Positions 50,116 through 58,864 are shown, counted from the stretch's first letter. The stretch is DNA of 64,000 bases from Thiohalocapsa sp. (GCF_022340605.1 NZ_JAJDNQ010000050.1:50883-114882); one strand, 5' to 3'. Numbers and translations are program-made. The notes: generated from the sequence alone by a model not told the origin.

Positions 50116-51360
50116 ATGGATCTCAAGAACCTGCTCAACATGATGAACGATGAACGGGGCTCGGACCTGTTCATCACCGCCGGCCGGCCGCCGAGCATCA
50201 AGATCGACGGCGTCATTCGCCCCGTCGGCACCGAGGTGCTGACCCCGGAACAGACCATGCAGGCCGCCCAAGAGCTGATGACGGCCAAGCAGCTCAAGGA
50301 GTTCGAAGAGACCAACGAGTGCCAGTTCGCCATCAACGCGCGCGGTGCCGGGCGTTTTCGCGTCAGTGCCTTCAGGCAGCGCAACCACGCCGGCATGGTG
50401 CTGCGGCGCATCGAGACGCGCATTCCCACCATCGAGGAGCTGCGCCTGCCCTCCATCCTGCGCGACCTCGGCATGCACAAGCGCGGCATCGTCATCTTCG
50501 TGGGCGGCACTGGTACGGGCAAGTCCACGTCGCTGGCGGCGCTTATCGGCTACCGCAACCGTATGACCACGGGGCACATCATCACCGTCGAGGACCCCAT
50601 CGAGTACGTCCACGAGCACGACGGCTGCATCATTACCCAGCGCGAGGTGGGCGTGGACACCGAGTCCTTCGAGATCGCGCTGCGCAACACCCTGCGCCAG
50701 GCGCCGGACGTGATCCTGATCGGCGAGATCCGCACCAAGGAGACCATGGAATACGCCGTGGCCTTCGCCGAGACCGGCCACCTGGTGTTCGCGACGCTGC
50801 ACGCCAACAACGCCAACCAGGCGCTCGACCGCATCATCAACTTCTTTCCCGACGAGGCGCACCGGCAGTTGTTCATGGACCTGTCGCTGAACCTGCGCGC
50901 CATTGTCGCCCAGCAATTGGTGCCCCATAAGAGCGGCCGCGGGCGGCGCGCCGTCGTGGAAATCCTCATCAACACCCCGCTGGCGTCGGACCTGATCCGC
51001 AAGGGCGAGGTGCACAAGCTCAAGGAAATCATGGCCAAGTCCAGCGAGCAAGGCATGATCACCTTCGACCAGGCGCTGTTCCAGCTCCTTCAGGAGGGCG
51101 AGATCAGCTATGAGGAGGCCATCAGGCACGCGGACTCCGCCAACGAGCTGCGGCTGATGGTCAAACTCAAGGGCTCCGAGGACATCAACCGCACTCTCGC
51201 CGACGGCGCGGACAAGATCTCGCTGGTGAGCGAGGAAGAGGAGGTGGACGACAGCACCATCTTCGAGGGCGTCACGCAGGCGCCCACCGGCGAGACCACG
51301 GCCACGGCGCCCGGGCGGCAGCGCCCGCAGCAGCCGAAGGAGCAGAAGCTCAAGCTGTGA
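50116..51360 (+). CDS. pilU: Type IV pilus accessory retraction ATPase PilU
   Basis: A 414-residue PilT paralogue that assists retraction. Walker A GGTGTGKST (about 132-140), ITVEDPIEYVHEH, DVILIGEIRTKETMEYAVAF and HLVFATLHANNANQALDR are typical. The C-terminal extension (about 350-414) is acidic then proline/glutamine-rich, as in other PilU proteins. It is immediately downstream of pilT. Confidence 0.96.
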   Translation: MDLKNLLNMMNDERGSDLFITAGRPPSIKIDGVIRPVGTEVLTPEQTMQAAQELMTAKQLKEFEETNECQFAINARGAGRFRVSAFRQRNHAGMVLRRIETRIPTIEELRLPSILRDLGMHKRGIVIFVGGTGTGKSTSLAALIGYRNRMTTGHIITVEDPIEYVHEHDGCIITQREVGVDTESFEIALRNTLRQAPDVILIGEIRTKETMEYAVAFAETGHLVFATLHANNANQALDRIINFFPDEAHRQLFMDLSLNLRAIVAQQLVPHKSGRGRRAVVEILINTPLASDLIRKGEVHKLKEIMAKSSEQGMITFDQALFQLLQEGEISYEEAIRHADSANELRLMVKLKGSEDINRTLADGADKISLVSEEEEVDDSTIFEGVTQAPTGETTATAPGRQRPQQPKEQKLKL

Positions 51361-51463
51361 GCGGCGGTGGCCGAGCACCGCGGAGATGCGCGGGTCATGG
51401 GCGACCTGCTGCGCGCCCTCTCGCGCCTGCCGCGGAGCCTGTCCCGCGGCGGACCACCGGCCG

Positions 51464-51725
51464 TCAACGTGTGCGTCCGCCCGGCACCAGCGGCAGGCCG
51501 CCTTCGTCGGCGCCGATCACCACCACGCGCGTGTTCTCGGACGTGGCCAGAGCGCGGGCGGCGCGAATGCCCTCATGGCGCAGCCGCCGCGGTGTCAGGG
51601 TGGCGTCGACGCGCGCCTGGAAGTCGCGGATGCCACGCGCCTCGGCGCGCTTGTGCTCGGCCTCGCGCGCGGCGGTCTCCAGACGGAAGTCGTAGGACGC
51701 GAGCAACTGGCGCTGTGTCAGCTTG
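51464..51725 (-). pseudogene. C-terminal fragment of an SPFH/prohibitin-like protein
   Basis: About 85 residues: LASYDFRLETAAREAEHKRA, EARGIRDFQARVDATLTPRR, GIRAARALATSENTRVVVIG and GLPLV, then stop. This is the usual end of bacterial prohibitin/band-7 proteins (a coiled coil, then IRDFQ, GIxA and KVVVIG motifs). The N-terminal SPFH domain is missing, because at about 51725 the sequence switches abruptly to the PglZ-like fragment on the other strand. Confidence 0.6.
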
Positions 51726-52050
51726 TCCTCGATGGCAGCGTGGACTGGTCGCGCCTTCAGGGGCTGGTGCGCCGGGTGCTGCCGGCCCTCACCGACGAGA
51801 TCCTGCCCACCGACGGCCCCGTGCTGCTCACCGATACCGGCCTCATCGGCCGCTACGAGCGCGTGGACGGCTGGCGTGCCGACCTGCGCCGGCGGCTCGC
51901 CGATGGCGAGGTGTGCCATGCGTTGCTGCTGCTGATCGCGAGCGACGGCACCGGTCCCGGCGCAAACATCGAGGTGTCAGCGTGCCGGGCGGCTCCGGCC
52001 GCCGGGAGCATGCGGCGATTCCGAGCCAGTGGCTCGAGGCGGCAACCGCG
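51722..52050 (+). pseudogene. Fragment of a PglZ-like (BREX-type) protein, frameshifted
   Basis: Reads VDWSRLQGLVRRVLPALTDE, PTDGPVLLTDTGLIGRYER and CHALLLLIASDGTGPGANIE in one frame, then shifts by one to VSVPGGSGRREHAAIPSQWL. The pattern (a leucine-rich helix, PVLLTxxGLxxRY, xLLLLIxxDG, then VPxxxxxxxAAIPxxWL) resembles the C-terminal end of PglZ phosphatases of BREX systems, particularly BREX-2. The N-terminus is absent and there is a frameshift near 51975. The family call is tentative. Confidence 0.4.
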
Positions 52051-52065
52051 GATGCAGCGGTTGGT

Positions 52066-52300
52066 ATGTCTCGTGCCGAGGCTCCGCCTCAACACCGGCA
52101 AGCCGCGTCTTACGGGACCCGGGCCGCTGGAGCGGCCGGGGACGCGCCGCTCGACCTGGCGGTGCTCGCGGGGCCGAACGGCTGCGGCAAGACCAGCGTG
52201 CTGGAGGCCTGTCTGTGGGCGCCGAAAGCGGATGCCCTGCTGCCGCGCCCGCCGCCCGATCAGCCGTTCCTGATCCATCTCGACGTTGAGTATCGAGATT
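52066..52300 (+). pseudogene. N-terminal fragment of an AAA-family ATPase
   Basis: Directly after the PglZ-like fragment a frame gives LDLAVLAGPNGCGKTSVLEA, a P-loop of the SMC/RecF-like AAA type, then PDQPFLIHLDVEYR before losing sense at the dispersed repeat. No Walker B or other ATPase motif follows, so it is a broken gene. Confidence 0.45.
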
Positions 52301-52332
52301 CATCCAGTGCGGTTCTCGCGACTGGCGCTCAA

Positions 52333-52470
52333 CTGCCTTTTGTGGCGCGATCCCGGCCCTGCGATTGTCTGCCGCTTGGCAGTGACTCGGGGCGTGGTGT
52401 GCTGCTCTGCCGCCGGTCGTGGCACCAAGCGTGCCGCTCCCATAAGCGCGGGTCCCGCAAGCGCTGCTAC
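52333..52470 (+). repeat. About 140-bp dispersed repeat, copy 2
   Basis: Near-identical in layout to the reverse complement of 47684-47835. It lies between the AAA fragment and ruvX. Confidence 0.8.
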
Positions 52471-52524
52471 GCGTCGGAAATCCGGCTCGGTGCGGCTCGC
52501 TCCCGCCGAGGTCAGGCGCCGCGC

Positions 52525-52953
52525 TCAGCGGCCGGCGTCGCCGAGCCAGGTTTCCAGGATCAGCTTCGCGGCGTAGGCGTCCAGCTCGTCGGTGCTACGC
52601 CGCCCGCGGCCCTTTCCCCAACCCTGTTCTCTCAGGGCGCGTTCGGCGGTGAGCGTCGTCAGGCGCTCATCGACGAGGTGCACCGGAATGCCGAAGCGGC
52701 CGGTGAGCTGGCGGGCGAAGCGCCGCACCGGCGCCGCGAGGGTCTCCTCTTCGCTGTCGTCCATGTTGTGCGGCAGGCCCAGCACGGCGGCCTCGGGCCG
52801 CCACTCCCTGATCAGAGATTCGATGGCGACCCAGTCCGGCTTGTGGCCGCGATGGCGCAGCGTGGTGAGGGCGCTCGCGGTGCCGGTGACGGTTTGTCCC
52901 ACCGCGACACCGATCTTCTTGGTGCCGAAATCGAAGCCCAGCAGCGTGGCCAA
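52525..52953 (-). CDS. ruvX: Pre-16S rRNA nuclease / Holliday junction resolvase-like protein (YqgF)
   Basis: A 142-residue RNase H-like protein. FDFGTKKIGVAVG (about 7-19, first catalytic Asp), LGLPHNMDDSEEE (about 58-70), HLVDERLTT (about 92-100) and a final DELDAYAAKLIL are family motifs. It starts with a TTG at 52953; an ATG is not available nearby. yqgE/algH lies upstream as usual in Gammaproteobacteria. Confidence 0.9.
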   Translation of the reverse strand: MATLLGFDFGTKKIGVAVGQTVTGTASALTTLRHRGHKPDWVAIESLIREWRPEAAVLGLPHNMDDSEEETLAAPVRRFARQLTGRFGIPVHLVDERLTTLTAERALREQGWGKGRGRRSTDELDAYAAKLILETWLGDAGR

Positions 52954-53024
52954 GAAAACCAGCCCGCGGCGGCCCTACCGGTCGGCAGCGTGCCGTGCCG
53001 ACCGGCTCGCGCGACCGCCGCTCG

Positions 53025-53070
53025 CATCCGCCCCCGGCCCTCGGCCCTTGGGCCTAGGACCTTCTTCAAG
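53025..53070. repeat. GGCCCTTGG-type element between yqgE and ruvX
   Basis: CCCCCGGCCCTCGGCCCTTG then GGCCTAGGACCTTCTTC. Related to elements at 40676 and 54888. Confidence 0.5.
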
Positions 53071-53629
53071 CGTGCCCGGCATCGCCGCTCAGCAGGTTCA
53101 GGTCGATGCCCAGCAACTGGGCCGCGGCGAGCCAGCGCTCCCCCGGTGAGCGGGAGAAGATGATGTCAGCGTCCGCCGGGCCGCTGAGCCAGGCGTTGGC
53201 GCTCAGCTCCTCTTCGAGTTGGCCGCTACCCCAGCCCGCGTAGCCGAGGGCGATGAGCGTGTGTGCCGGCCCCTCGCCGTTGGCGATGGCTTCGAGCACG
53301 TCGCGCGAGGTGGTGACGCGGATGTCCTGCGTGACGGCCAGCGTGGAGTCGTATTCCACGGGACCGGAGTGGATGACGAAGCCGCGGTCGGTCTGCACCG
53401 GCCCGCCCAGGTAGACCTGGGTGTCCGCCACGCCGGCCACTGCCGGCTCGATGTCGAGCTGTTCCAGCACCTCGCCGAGCCTGATGTCCATGGGCCGGTT
53501 GATGACGATGCCCATGGCCCCGTGCTCGGTGTGCTCGCAGACATAGGTGACTGTTCGCGAGAAGTTCGGGTCCTTCAGACCCGGCATCGCGATCAGGAAG
53601 TGATTGGTCAGCGACGTGGCGAAGCTCAT
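53066..53629 (-). CDS. algH: YqgE/AlgH family protein
   Basis: A 187-residue UPF0301 protein. It has the opening LTNHFLIAMPGLKDPNFSRT, the HGAMGIVINRPM motif (about 37-48), QVYLGGPVQTDRGFVIH and IALGYAGWGSGQLEEEL. Its biochemical role is unsettled (implicated in alginate regulation in Pseudomonas). The ATG at 53629 gives the usual length; an apparent 567-codon frame to 54769 is an artefact reading through bchO in another frame. Confidence 0.93.
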   Translation of the reverse strand: MSFATSLTNHFLIAMPGLKDPNFSRTVTYVCEHTEHGAMGIVINRPMDIRLGEVLEQLDIEPAVAGVADTQVYLGGPVQTDRGFVIHSGPVEYDSTLAVTQDIRVTTSRDVLEAIANGEGPAHTLIALGYAGWGSGQLEEELSANAWLSGPADADIIFSRSPGERWLAAAQLLGIDLNLLSGDAGHA

Positions 53630-53766
53630 GCGGCTAGTATCCCGGCGCGCCGGCCGCGAGGCAAGCTTGGGCGGATGATGCTGGTCCGGACGGCGTCGTC
53701 CTGCTCCAGCCGGTGGCGCCCGGCTCTGGCGCGGTGGGCGCGATGTCGGGCGCGGTTGACGGCATG

Positions 53767-54660
53767 TCAGTTCATGCCAGCCGCGTCGAAGATCAGCGCC
53801 GCCACGGTCGCCGGGTCCTCCTCGTGGGCGAGGTGGCCGAAGCCGCCGACGAGCCGCATGCGGGCAGCCGGGTGCACCGTGAGCACGCGCTCGGCCTCGT
53901 CCGGCGGCACGGTGAGGTCGTTGCCGAAGGCGATGAGCAGCAAGTCGGATTCCAGCTCCGGCAGGTCGCGGGCCATTGGCTCCAGATCCCAGTTGGCCAT
54001 CATGTTCAGCGCCGCGGCGAGATGTCCCGGACTCGCGATGAGGCGGCGGTAGAAGGCGATGTCCTGCGGCGCAAGCCGGGAGCCCGTGCTGTCCGCGAGA
54101 CGCTGCACGCCCTTGGGGTCCTTGCGCGCGCCGTTGGCGAAGAACTTGGGCAGGAAGGAGTTGCGCGCGAAGAACTTGGCCGCCGGCGAGAACCACTTGC
54201 CGGCGAAACCCCGCAGCGGTAGCAGTGCGCCGGACAGGCTCACGATCAGCCGCGGGCTGATGAGGCCGTCCAGCGCCATCTGCACGATCACGGCCGCCCC
54301 CGCCGAGTGACCGACCGCGACCTCGGGCTCGAGGTCGAGCTCGCGCAGCAGCGCCCCAAGCGCGCCGGCCATGCAGGGCAGGCAGAGCTCCTTGGGATGC
54401 GGCGTGCCGGTGAAGGCGTGCCCCGGCAGATCCGGCGACACCACGGTGAACCGCTCCGCGAGCAGCGGGAACAGCCCGCCGAAGGAGTGCGTGGATGCCG
54501 CGGTGCCATGCACCAGCAACAGCACCGGGCCGCTGCCAGCCACCTGTACGTGCCAGCGCAAGCCCCCGGCCTCGACGAAGCGGCTGGCGGCGTGGTTCGG
54601 CCAGTCGCCGCCGTCCCGCGGCCAGTCGAGCTTGTCGTTGAGGACTTCGGCGGAGGTCAT
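53767..54660 (-). CDS. bchO: Alpha/beta hydrolase BchO, magnesium-chelatase accessory protein
   Basis: A 297-residue alpha/beta hydrolase. LDWPRDGGDWPNHAASRFV near the N-terminus is characteristic of BchO. Oxyanion segment LLVHGTAAS, nucleophile elbow GHSAGAAV (Ser near 117) and C-terminal GGFGHLAHEEDP (His). BchO is found with Mg-chelatase genes in purple bacteria; its exact reaction is not proven. It follows bchD after 267 bases of repeats. A 7-base tandem repeat sits just upstream of its start. Confidence 0.9.
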   Translation of the reverse strand: MTSAEVLNDKLDWPRDGGDWPNHAASRFVEAGGLRWHVQVAGSGPVLLLVHGTAASTHSFGGLFPLLAERFTVVSPDLPGHAFTGTPHPKELCLPCMAGALGALLRELDLEPEVAVGHSAGAAVIVQMALDGLISPRLIVSLSGALLPLRGFAGKWFSPAAKFFARNSFLPKFFANGARKDPKGVQRLADSTGSRLAPQDIAFYRRLIASPGHLAAALNMMANWDLEPMARDLPELESDLLLIAFGNDLTVPPDEAERVLTVHPAARMRLVGGFGHLAHEEDPATVAALIFDAAGMN

Positions 54661-54668
54661 CCTTTTGA

Positions 54669-54716
54669 GTGCGAAGTGCGAAGTGCGAAGTGCGAAGTGC
54701 GAAGTGCGAAGTGCGG
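54669..54716 (-). repeat. Heptanucleotide tandem repeat in the bchO leader
   Basis: Six exact copies of GTGCGAA plus a partial seventh (plus-strand reading), ending 8 bases from the bchO start codon. A 7-base unit shifts frame and spacing when copies change. Confidence 0.9.
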
Positions 54717-54778
54717 TGGACGCTGAGCGGACCTCTATCCCTCGTGCCGAAGCTCCGGAGGCTGGGCAAGCGCTCGGT

Positions 54779-54847
54779 GTAGGTCGGGTTAGCGATAGCG
54801 TAACCCGACAGTCGAACGTCGGGTTACGCTATCGCTAACCCGACTAC
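54779..54847. repeat. GTAGGTCGGGTT palindrome pair, copy 2
   Basis: Two 27-base arms (GTCGGGTTAGCGATAGCGTA then ACCCGAC; second arm is its exact reverse complement), separated by 8 bases and flanked by GTAG and CTAC. Each arm is itself a near-palindrome, so several hairpins are possible. Confidence 0.9.
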
Positions 54848-54887
54848 CGGCTTGCGAGCGGGGCCAAGCGCCCGCAACCGAAACAGC

Positions 54888-54932
54888 CCGCGCGGCCCCC
54901 GGCCCTTGGAACTCGGCCCTTCTTCCCCTAAG
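54888..54932. repeat. GGCCCTTGG-type element after bchD
   Basis: CGCGGCCCCCGGCCCTTGGA then ACTCGGCCCTTCTTCCCC, overlapping the last codons of bchD. Related to 40676 and 53025. Confidence 0.55.
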
Positions 54933-56778
54933 CCACCGCCTGCACCGCGCCGGACAACGCCTTCGCATCCGCATGCGGCAATGGCAGATAAACGGCCCCC
55001 ATCTCGTGGGCAAGCTTCTCGGCGTCCGCGCGCGGGCGCGGGGACATGTCCACCACCAGGGCCTTGAGCTCCGCGGTGCGGAAGGCGCGGGCGGAGGCGA
55101 GCGCGTCCTCGGTGGCCTGGGCGCGGCCGCCGATGCCCTCGCGGGTGACGTTGGCGCGGCCGTCCGTCAGCAACACCACCACCGGCGTGCCGCCGCGCCG
55201 CTGCACGCCGTCCGCCAGGTCCAGGGCGGCGTCGATGCCGGCGGCGAGCGGCGTGCCGCCGCCGCCGGGCAGCCCGGCAAGGCTGCGCTTGGCACGCACC
55301 AGGGAGCGGGTGGGCGGCAGCAGCAGTTCGGCACCGGGGCCGCGGAAGGCGACCATGGCGACGCGGTCGCGGCGCACGTAGCAGTCCGCCAGCAGCAGCT
55401 CGACGGCGCCCTTGGCCTCGGCGAGGCGGTGCAGCGCGGCGGAGCCGGAGGCGTCTACGGCGAAGATGGTGGTGGTCTCGGAGCGCTGCTTGTAGCGGGT
55501 GACGCGGAAGTCGTCCTGGCGCACCTCCACCAGCACGTCGCTGCCGGTTCCTTGCTGCTCGCGCTCGTGGCGCCGCAGCCGCTGCCAGGGTGCGGCGGCG
55601 CGCAGGGTGTCGATGACCGCGAGCCGGGCACCGGCGCCGGGCTCGCCGCGGCGGGTGCCGGCGGGCCGCCCGCGCAGCGAGCCGCTCTGGCTCGCGCCGG
55701 ACTTGCCGCTGGTGCGCGAGCGCGATCGCATGGCGCCCATCTTGAGCATCGCCAGCAGGTTGTCCGGGATGGCCGCCTGCGCCGCCTCCAGCACCACGTC
55801 CTCCAGCGGCTTGTCGATCTCCTGCTCCGGCGACTGACTGTCCTGGTCGTCGTCCTGGTTCTCTTCCGGTGGCGGCGGTTCCTCCGGCTGCTGCTGGTCC
55901 TCGGGCGGGTCCGGCATCGGGATGCGCGTGGCGCGGGGGCCGAGCACCAGCCGGGCGGCGGTGCCGACGTCCTCCATCTCCACGGCGTCGCGCCCGGCGA
56001 GCGCGGCGGCGGCGCAGGCGATGCGCTGCGCGAACAGGCTGGCCCGCAGCGAATCCACGCCCAGGGCCAGCGCGGTGCCGCAGATGGCCTCCAGCATGTC
56101 GTCCGGCACCGCCACCTGCGGCAGGTGCCGGCGCGCGCGCAGGATGCCGTCGGCGTCCTGGTCCGGCGGCAGCGCGGCGTTGTAAGGGATGTCGTTGAGG
56201 TCCAGCAGGATCGCGAAGCGGTCCTTCAGCGTGGTGGGCACCTGCTCCTCGTCGTTGGCGCCCTCGTCCAGGGCGACGACGCCGAAGCGGGTGGGTGTGC
56301 GCGCCGTGATGCCGTCGCGCTCCACCACCACCTCCTGGTTGTCCAGCGCGGCGCTGAGGTGCGCGGCGGTGTTGCGGGCGACACGCTCCGCCATGGCCAG
56401 CAGCAGAACGCCGCCGTCGGCCTCGGCGAGCAGGCCGCGCTCAGCCACCGGACGGCCGGCGTGCAGCGTGGCCGCCAGGTCCAGCCCGCCCAGCAGGCGG
56501 CCGTCGGCGATGTGCAGCGGGATGCGGCGGTAGGGCTGCTCGGCGGGCAGCAGTTCGCGCAGCAGGTCCACCCAGATGTCTCGCACCGGGCCGGGCAGGG
56601 CGCGCATCGAGATGCCGCCGGTGCCGACGGGGTCCACCGCGAACAGCGCGGCGGCCAGGCAGGCGTCATCCCAGCGGGCGGCGAGTTGTGCTTGGCGCTC
56701 CGCGGCGGCCGCGGCCTCCGCGTCGGCCATATCCTGCCCCGGCATGGCGCCGGCCGGGGCCGGGGCGCTGGTGCTCAT
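54928..56778 (-). CDS. bchD: Magnesium chelatase subunit D
   Basis: A 616-residue subunit that forms a two-tier ring with BchI and docks BchH. The N-terminal AAA+ domain has a degenerate Walker A (DPVGTGGISMRA), as normal for BchD. A long proline/acidic linker (about 288-325) precedes a C-terminal von Willebrand A domain with the MIDAS motif DASGS (about 428-432) and LLTDGRAN. The start overlaps the bchI stop by 4 bases (ATGA), so translation is coupled. Confidence 0.96.
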   Translation of the reverse strand: MSTSAPAPAGAMPGQDMADAEAAAAAERQAQLAARWDDACLAAALFAVDPVGTGGISMRALPGPVRDIWVDLLRELLPAEQPYRRIPLHIADGRLLGGLDLAATLHAGRPVAERGLLAEADGGVLLLAMAERVARNTAAHLSAALDNQEVVVERDGITARTPTRFGVVALDEGANDEEQVPTTLKDRFAILLDLNDIPYNAALPPDQDADGILRARRHLPQVAVPDDMLEAICGTALALGVDSLRASLFAQRIACAAAALAGRDAVEMEDVGTAARLVLGPRATRIPMPDPPEDQQQPEEPPPPEENQDDDQDSQSPEQEIDKPLEDVVLEAAQAAIPDNLLAMLKMGAMRSRSRTSGKSGASQSGSLRGRPAGTRRGEPGAGARLAVIDTLRAAAPWQRLRRHEREQQGTGSDVLVEVRQDDFRVTRYKQRSETTTIFAVDASGSAALHRLAEAKGAVELLLADCYVRRDRVAMVAFRGPGAELLLPPTRSLVRAKRSLAGLPGGGGTPLAAGIDAALDLADGVQRRGGTPVVVLLTDGRANVTREGIGGRAQATEDALASARAFRTAELKALVVDMSPRPRADAEKLAHEMGAVYLPLPHADAKALSGAVQAVA

Positions 56779-57806
56779 GCGCCGAACAGCTCCTCGACGG
56801 CGCGGTTGACGCGGATGGTGGAGCCGGCGTCATCGAGCACGTTGCGCCGCAGCCGATGGCGCAGCGCCGGCGGGGCGACGCGCTTCAAGTGCTTGTCTGC
56901 GACGCTGTCGTCGCCCTCCAGGGCGGCATAGGCGCGGGCGGCGCGGATCAGGGTCAGCTCGCCGCGCAGGCCGTCGGTGCCGAGCTTCATGCACAGCTGC
57001 GAGGCGCGCTCCAGGGTCGCGTCTGGCACCTCCACCTCGCCGAGCTTGTCCTTGGCATGGAGGATCTGCTTGCGGATCTTGGCGTCCTTGCGCTTGTGCT
57101 TCTCGATAAAGGCGTCCGGGTCGCGCTCGAACTCGTCGCGCAGCCGCACCACCTGCATGCGGGTCTTGAGCTCCTGCGGCGTCGTCACCTCCACCGAGAG
57201 GCCGAAGCGGTCGAGCAGCTGCGGGCGCAGCTCGCCTTCCTCGGGGTTGCCGCTGCCCACCAGCACGAAGCGCGCCGGGTGGCGCACGCTCAGGCCCTCG
57301 CGCTCGACCACGTTCTCGCCGCTGGCGGCCACGTCCAGCAGGGCGTCCACCAGGTGGTCCTCCAGCAGGTTGGCCTCGTCGATGTACAGGAAGCCGCGGT
57401 GGGCGCGAGCGAGCAGGCCGGGCTCGAAGCGCTTTTCACCGCGGGTCAGCGCGGACTCCAGGTCCAGCGCGCCGATGACGCGGTCCTCGGTGGCGCCGAG
57501 CGGCAGGTCCACCACCGGCACCGCGCCCTTGCGCACCTTGAGCTTGCCGCCGCTGGCCCGGGTCTCGCGGCAGGAGGCGCAGAGCGCGCCGTCGGGTGCG
57601 TCCGGGTCGCAGTTGTAGACGCAGCCGTCCACCACCCGCATCGCCGGCAGCAGCGCGGCCAGCGCGCGGATGGCCGTGGACTTGCCCGTGCCGCGGTCGC
57701 CGAACACCAGCACGCCGCCGATGCTCTGGTCCGTCGCCGCGATCAGGATCGCGAGCTTCATCTCGTCTTGGGCGACAATGGCGGAGAACGGAAAGGCAGC
57801 CGGCAT
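56775..57806 (-). CDS. bchI: Magnesium chelatase ATPase subunit I
   Basis: A 343-residue AAA+ motor inserting Mg2+ into protoporphyrin IX, the first committed bacteriochlorophyll step. FPFSAIVAQDEMKLA, Walker A GDRGTGKST (36-44), a CDPD...CASC cysteine segment (about 70-83), Walker B GFLYIDEANLL and VLVGSGNPEEGELRPQLLDR. The ATG at 57806 has AGGA 8-10 bases upstream; the longer frame to 57884 is not family-like. It heads bchI-bchD-bchO. Confidence 0.97.
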   Translation of the reverse strand: MPAAFPFSAIVAQDEMKLAILIAATDQSIGGVLVFGDRGTGKSTAIRALAALLPAMRVVDGCVYNCDPDAPDGALCASCRETRASGGKLKVRKGAVPVVDLPLGATEDRVIGALDLESALTRGEKRFEPGLLARAHRGFLYIDEANLLEDHLVDALLDVAASGENVVEREGLSVRHPARFVLVGSGNPEEGELRPQLLDRFGLSVEVTTPQELKTRMQVVRLRDEFERDPDAFIEKHKRKDAKIRKQILHAKDKLGEVEVPDATLERASQLCMKLGTDGLRGELTLIRAARAYAALEGDDSVADKHLKRVAPPALRHRLRRNVLDDAGSTIRVNRAVEELFGA

Positions 57807-58264
57807 AGCGTGGTCCTGGGAGGCTTGAAATGGGCGGGCAGCGGCGCGCGTGTCGCAGCCATGGGCGGCGCCGAGCCGGGGCACGCGCCGGGTGACATCA
57901 ACAGGCGAACGTATCCCGCGGGGTTTATCCGGTCAAGCCGGGGGCGGTCTTTGCTTGCGTTGGCGCAGTATCCGTTCGGCTTCGAACGGGGAGCGGCCGG
58001 GCCTTCGCGCAGGGGATGCCGCTAGTGCACCGCTTCTCCCAATTTTCCTGTCGTTGTCGTTGTCGTTGTCGAGTCTCCGACCACGACCACGATCACGATC
58101 ACGGTAATGACCTGAGACGGTCTCGGGACTTGCGCGCGGTTGCACCAGGTAGTCGAAAAACCGGGGAGCCAAGATCGGCGAGGCCAGCGAATTTGGCGGT
58201 CAGGGAGCGTCGGCGTCGGGCAGCGTCGGGCCCGGGGCGCGGAGGGGTCGGCGCGCGGCTTGGC
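57807..58264. other. Intergenic region upstream of bchI
   Basis: About 460 bases between the thioesterase gene and bchI on the same strand. It holds the GTCGTT simple-repeat hairpin (58049-58107). No gene seen. The bchI promoter must be here but I find no clear consensus. Confidence 0.45.
58049..58107. repeat. GTCGTT simple repeat with complementary arm, copy 2
   Basis: Four GTCGTT/GTCGAG units then CTCCGACCACGACCACGATC and ACGATCACGG. Same layout as 2530-2643. Confidence 0.75.
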
Positions 58265-58786
58265 TCAGGGACCGGGATCGGCCGCGGCAGCGTCGGCGCC
58301 CGCCGGCTGCGCCTGCTTGATCTGCTGGTGGCGCTGCTCGATCTCGCGGCGCAGCTCGCGGCGCAGCTTGGCGCTCTGGTTGCGCCGGTGCTCGGTGGGG
58401 GTCTCGATGCGCAGCGCCGGCACCGGCACCGGCCGGCCGCGCTCGTCCACGGCGACCATCGTGAAATAGCAGGTCATCACGTGCCGGGTGATCTTGTGGA
58501 TGATGTCCTCGGCGACAACCCGGATGCCGACTTCCAGGGAGGTGGTGCCGGTGTAGTTCACCGACGCGAGAAAGGTCACCAGCTCGCCGACGTGGATGGG
58601 CTCGCGGAAGAAGACCTGGTCCACCGACAGGGTCACGACGTAGTGGTTCGCGTAGCGCGACGCGCAGGCGTAGGCCGTCTGGTCGAGCAGCCGCAGCAGC
58701 GTGCCACCGTGGACGTTGCCGGCGAAGTTGGCCATGTCCGGCGTCGCCAGGTGGGTCATGCACAGCGTCTTGTGTTGTTGCTCCAT
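58265..58786 (-). CDS. Acyl-CoA thioesterase (YciA/hotdog family)
   Basis: A 173-residue hotdog-fold thioesterase. The signature is DMANFAGNVHGGTLLRLLDQ (about 17-36) with the catalytic Asp in LLDQTAY, then SVDQVFFREPIHVGELVTF (about 53-71). It has a charged C-terminal tail ending in an alanine-rich stretch. Such enzymes hydrolyse acyl-CoAs of various lengths. It lies upstream of bchI on the same strand but 458 bases away. Confidence 0.9.
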   Translation of the reverse strand: MEQQHKTLCMTHLATPDMANFAGNVHGGTLLRLLDQTAYACASRYANHYVVTLSVDQVFFREPIHVGELVTFLASVNYTGTTSLEVGIRVVAEDIIHKITRHVMTCYFTMVAVDERGRPVPVPALRIETPTEHRRNQSAKLRRELRREIEQRHQQIKQAQPAGADAAAADPGP

Positions 58787-58864
58787 GGTTGCGCGGATGC
58801 CTACCGGGCGGGCTGCCGTGGAACCACCATGCTCGGGGCGGGCGGAACGGGTTTCCAGGCCCGG

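Noticed and set aside
53066..54769. A 567-codon frame joining yqgE/algH to sequence opposite bchO
   Set aside because: The upstream half lies over bchO in another frame and the GTGCGAA repeat; the YqgE/AlgH protein starts at 53629.
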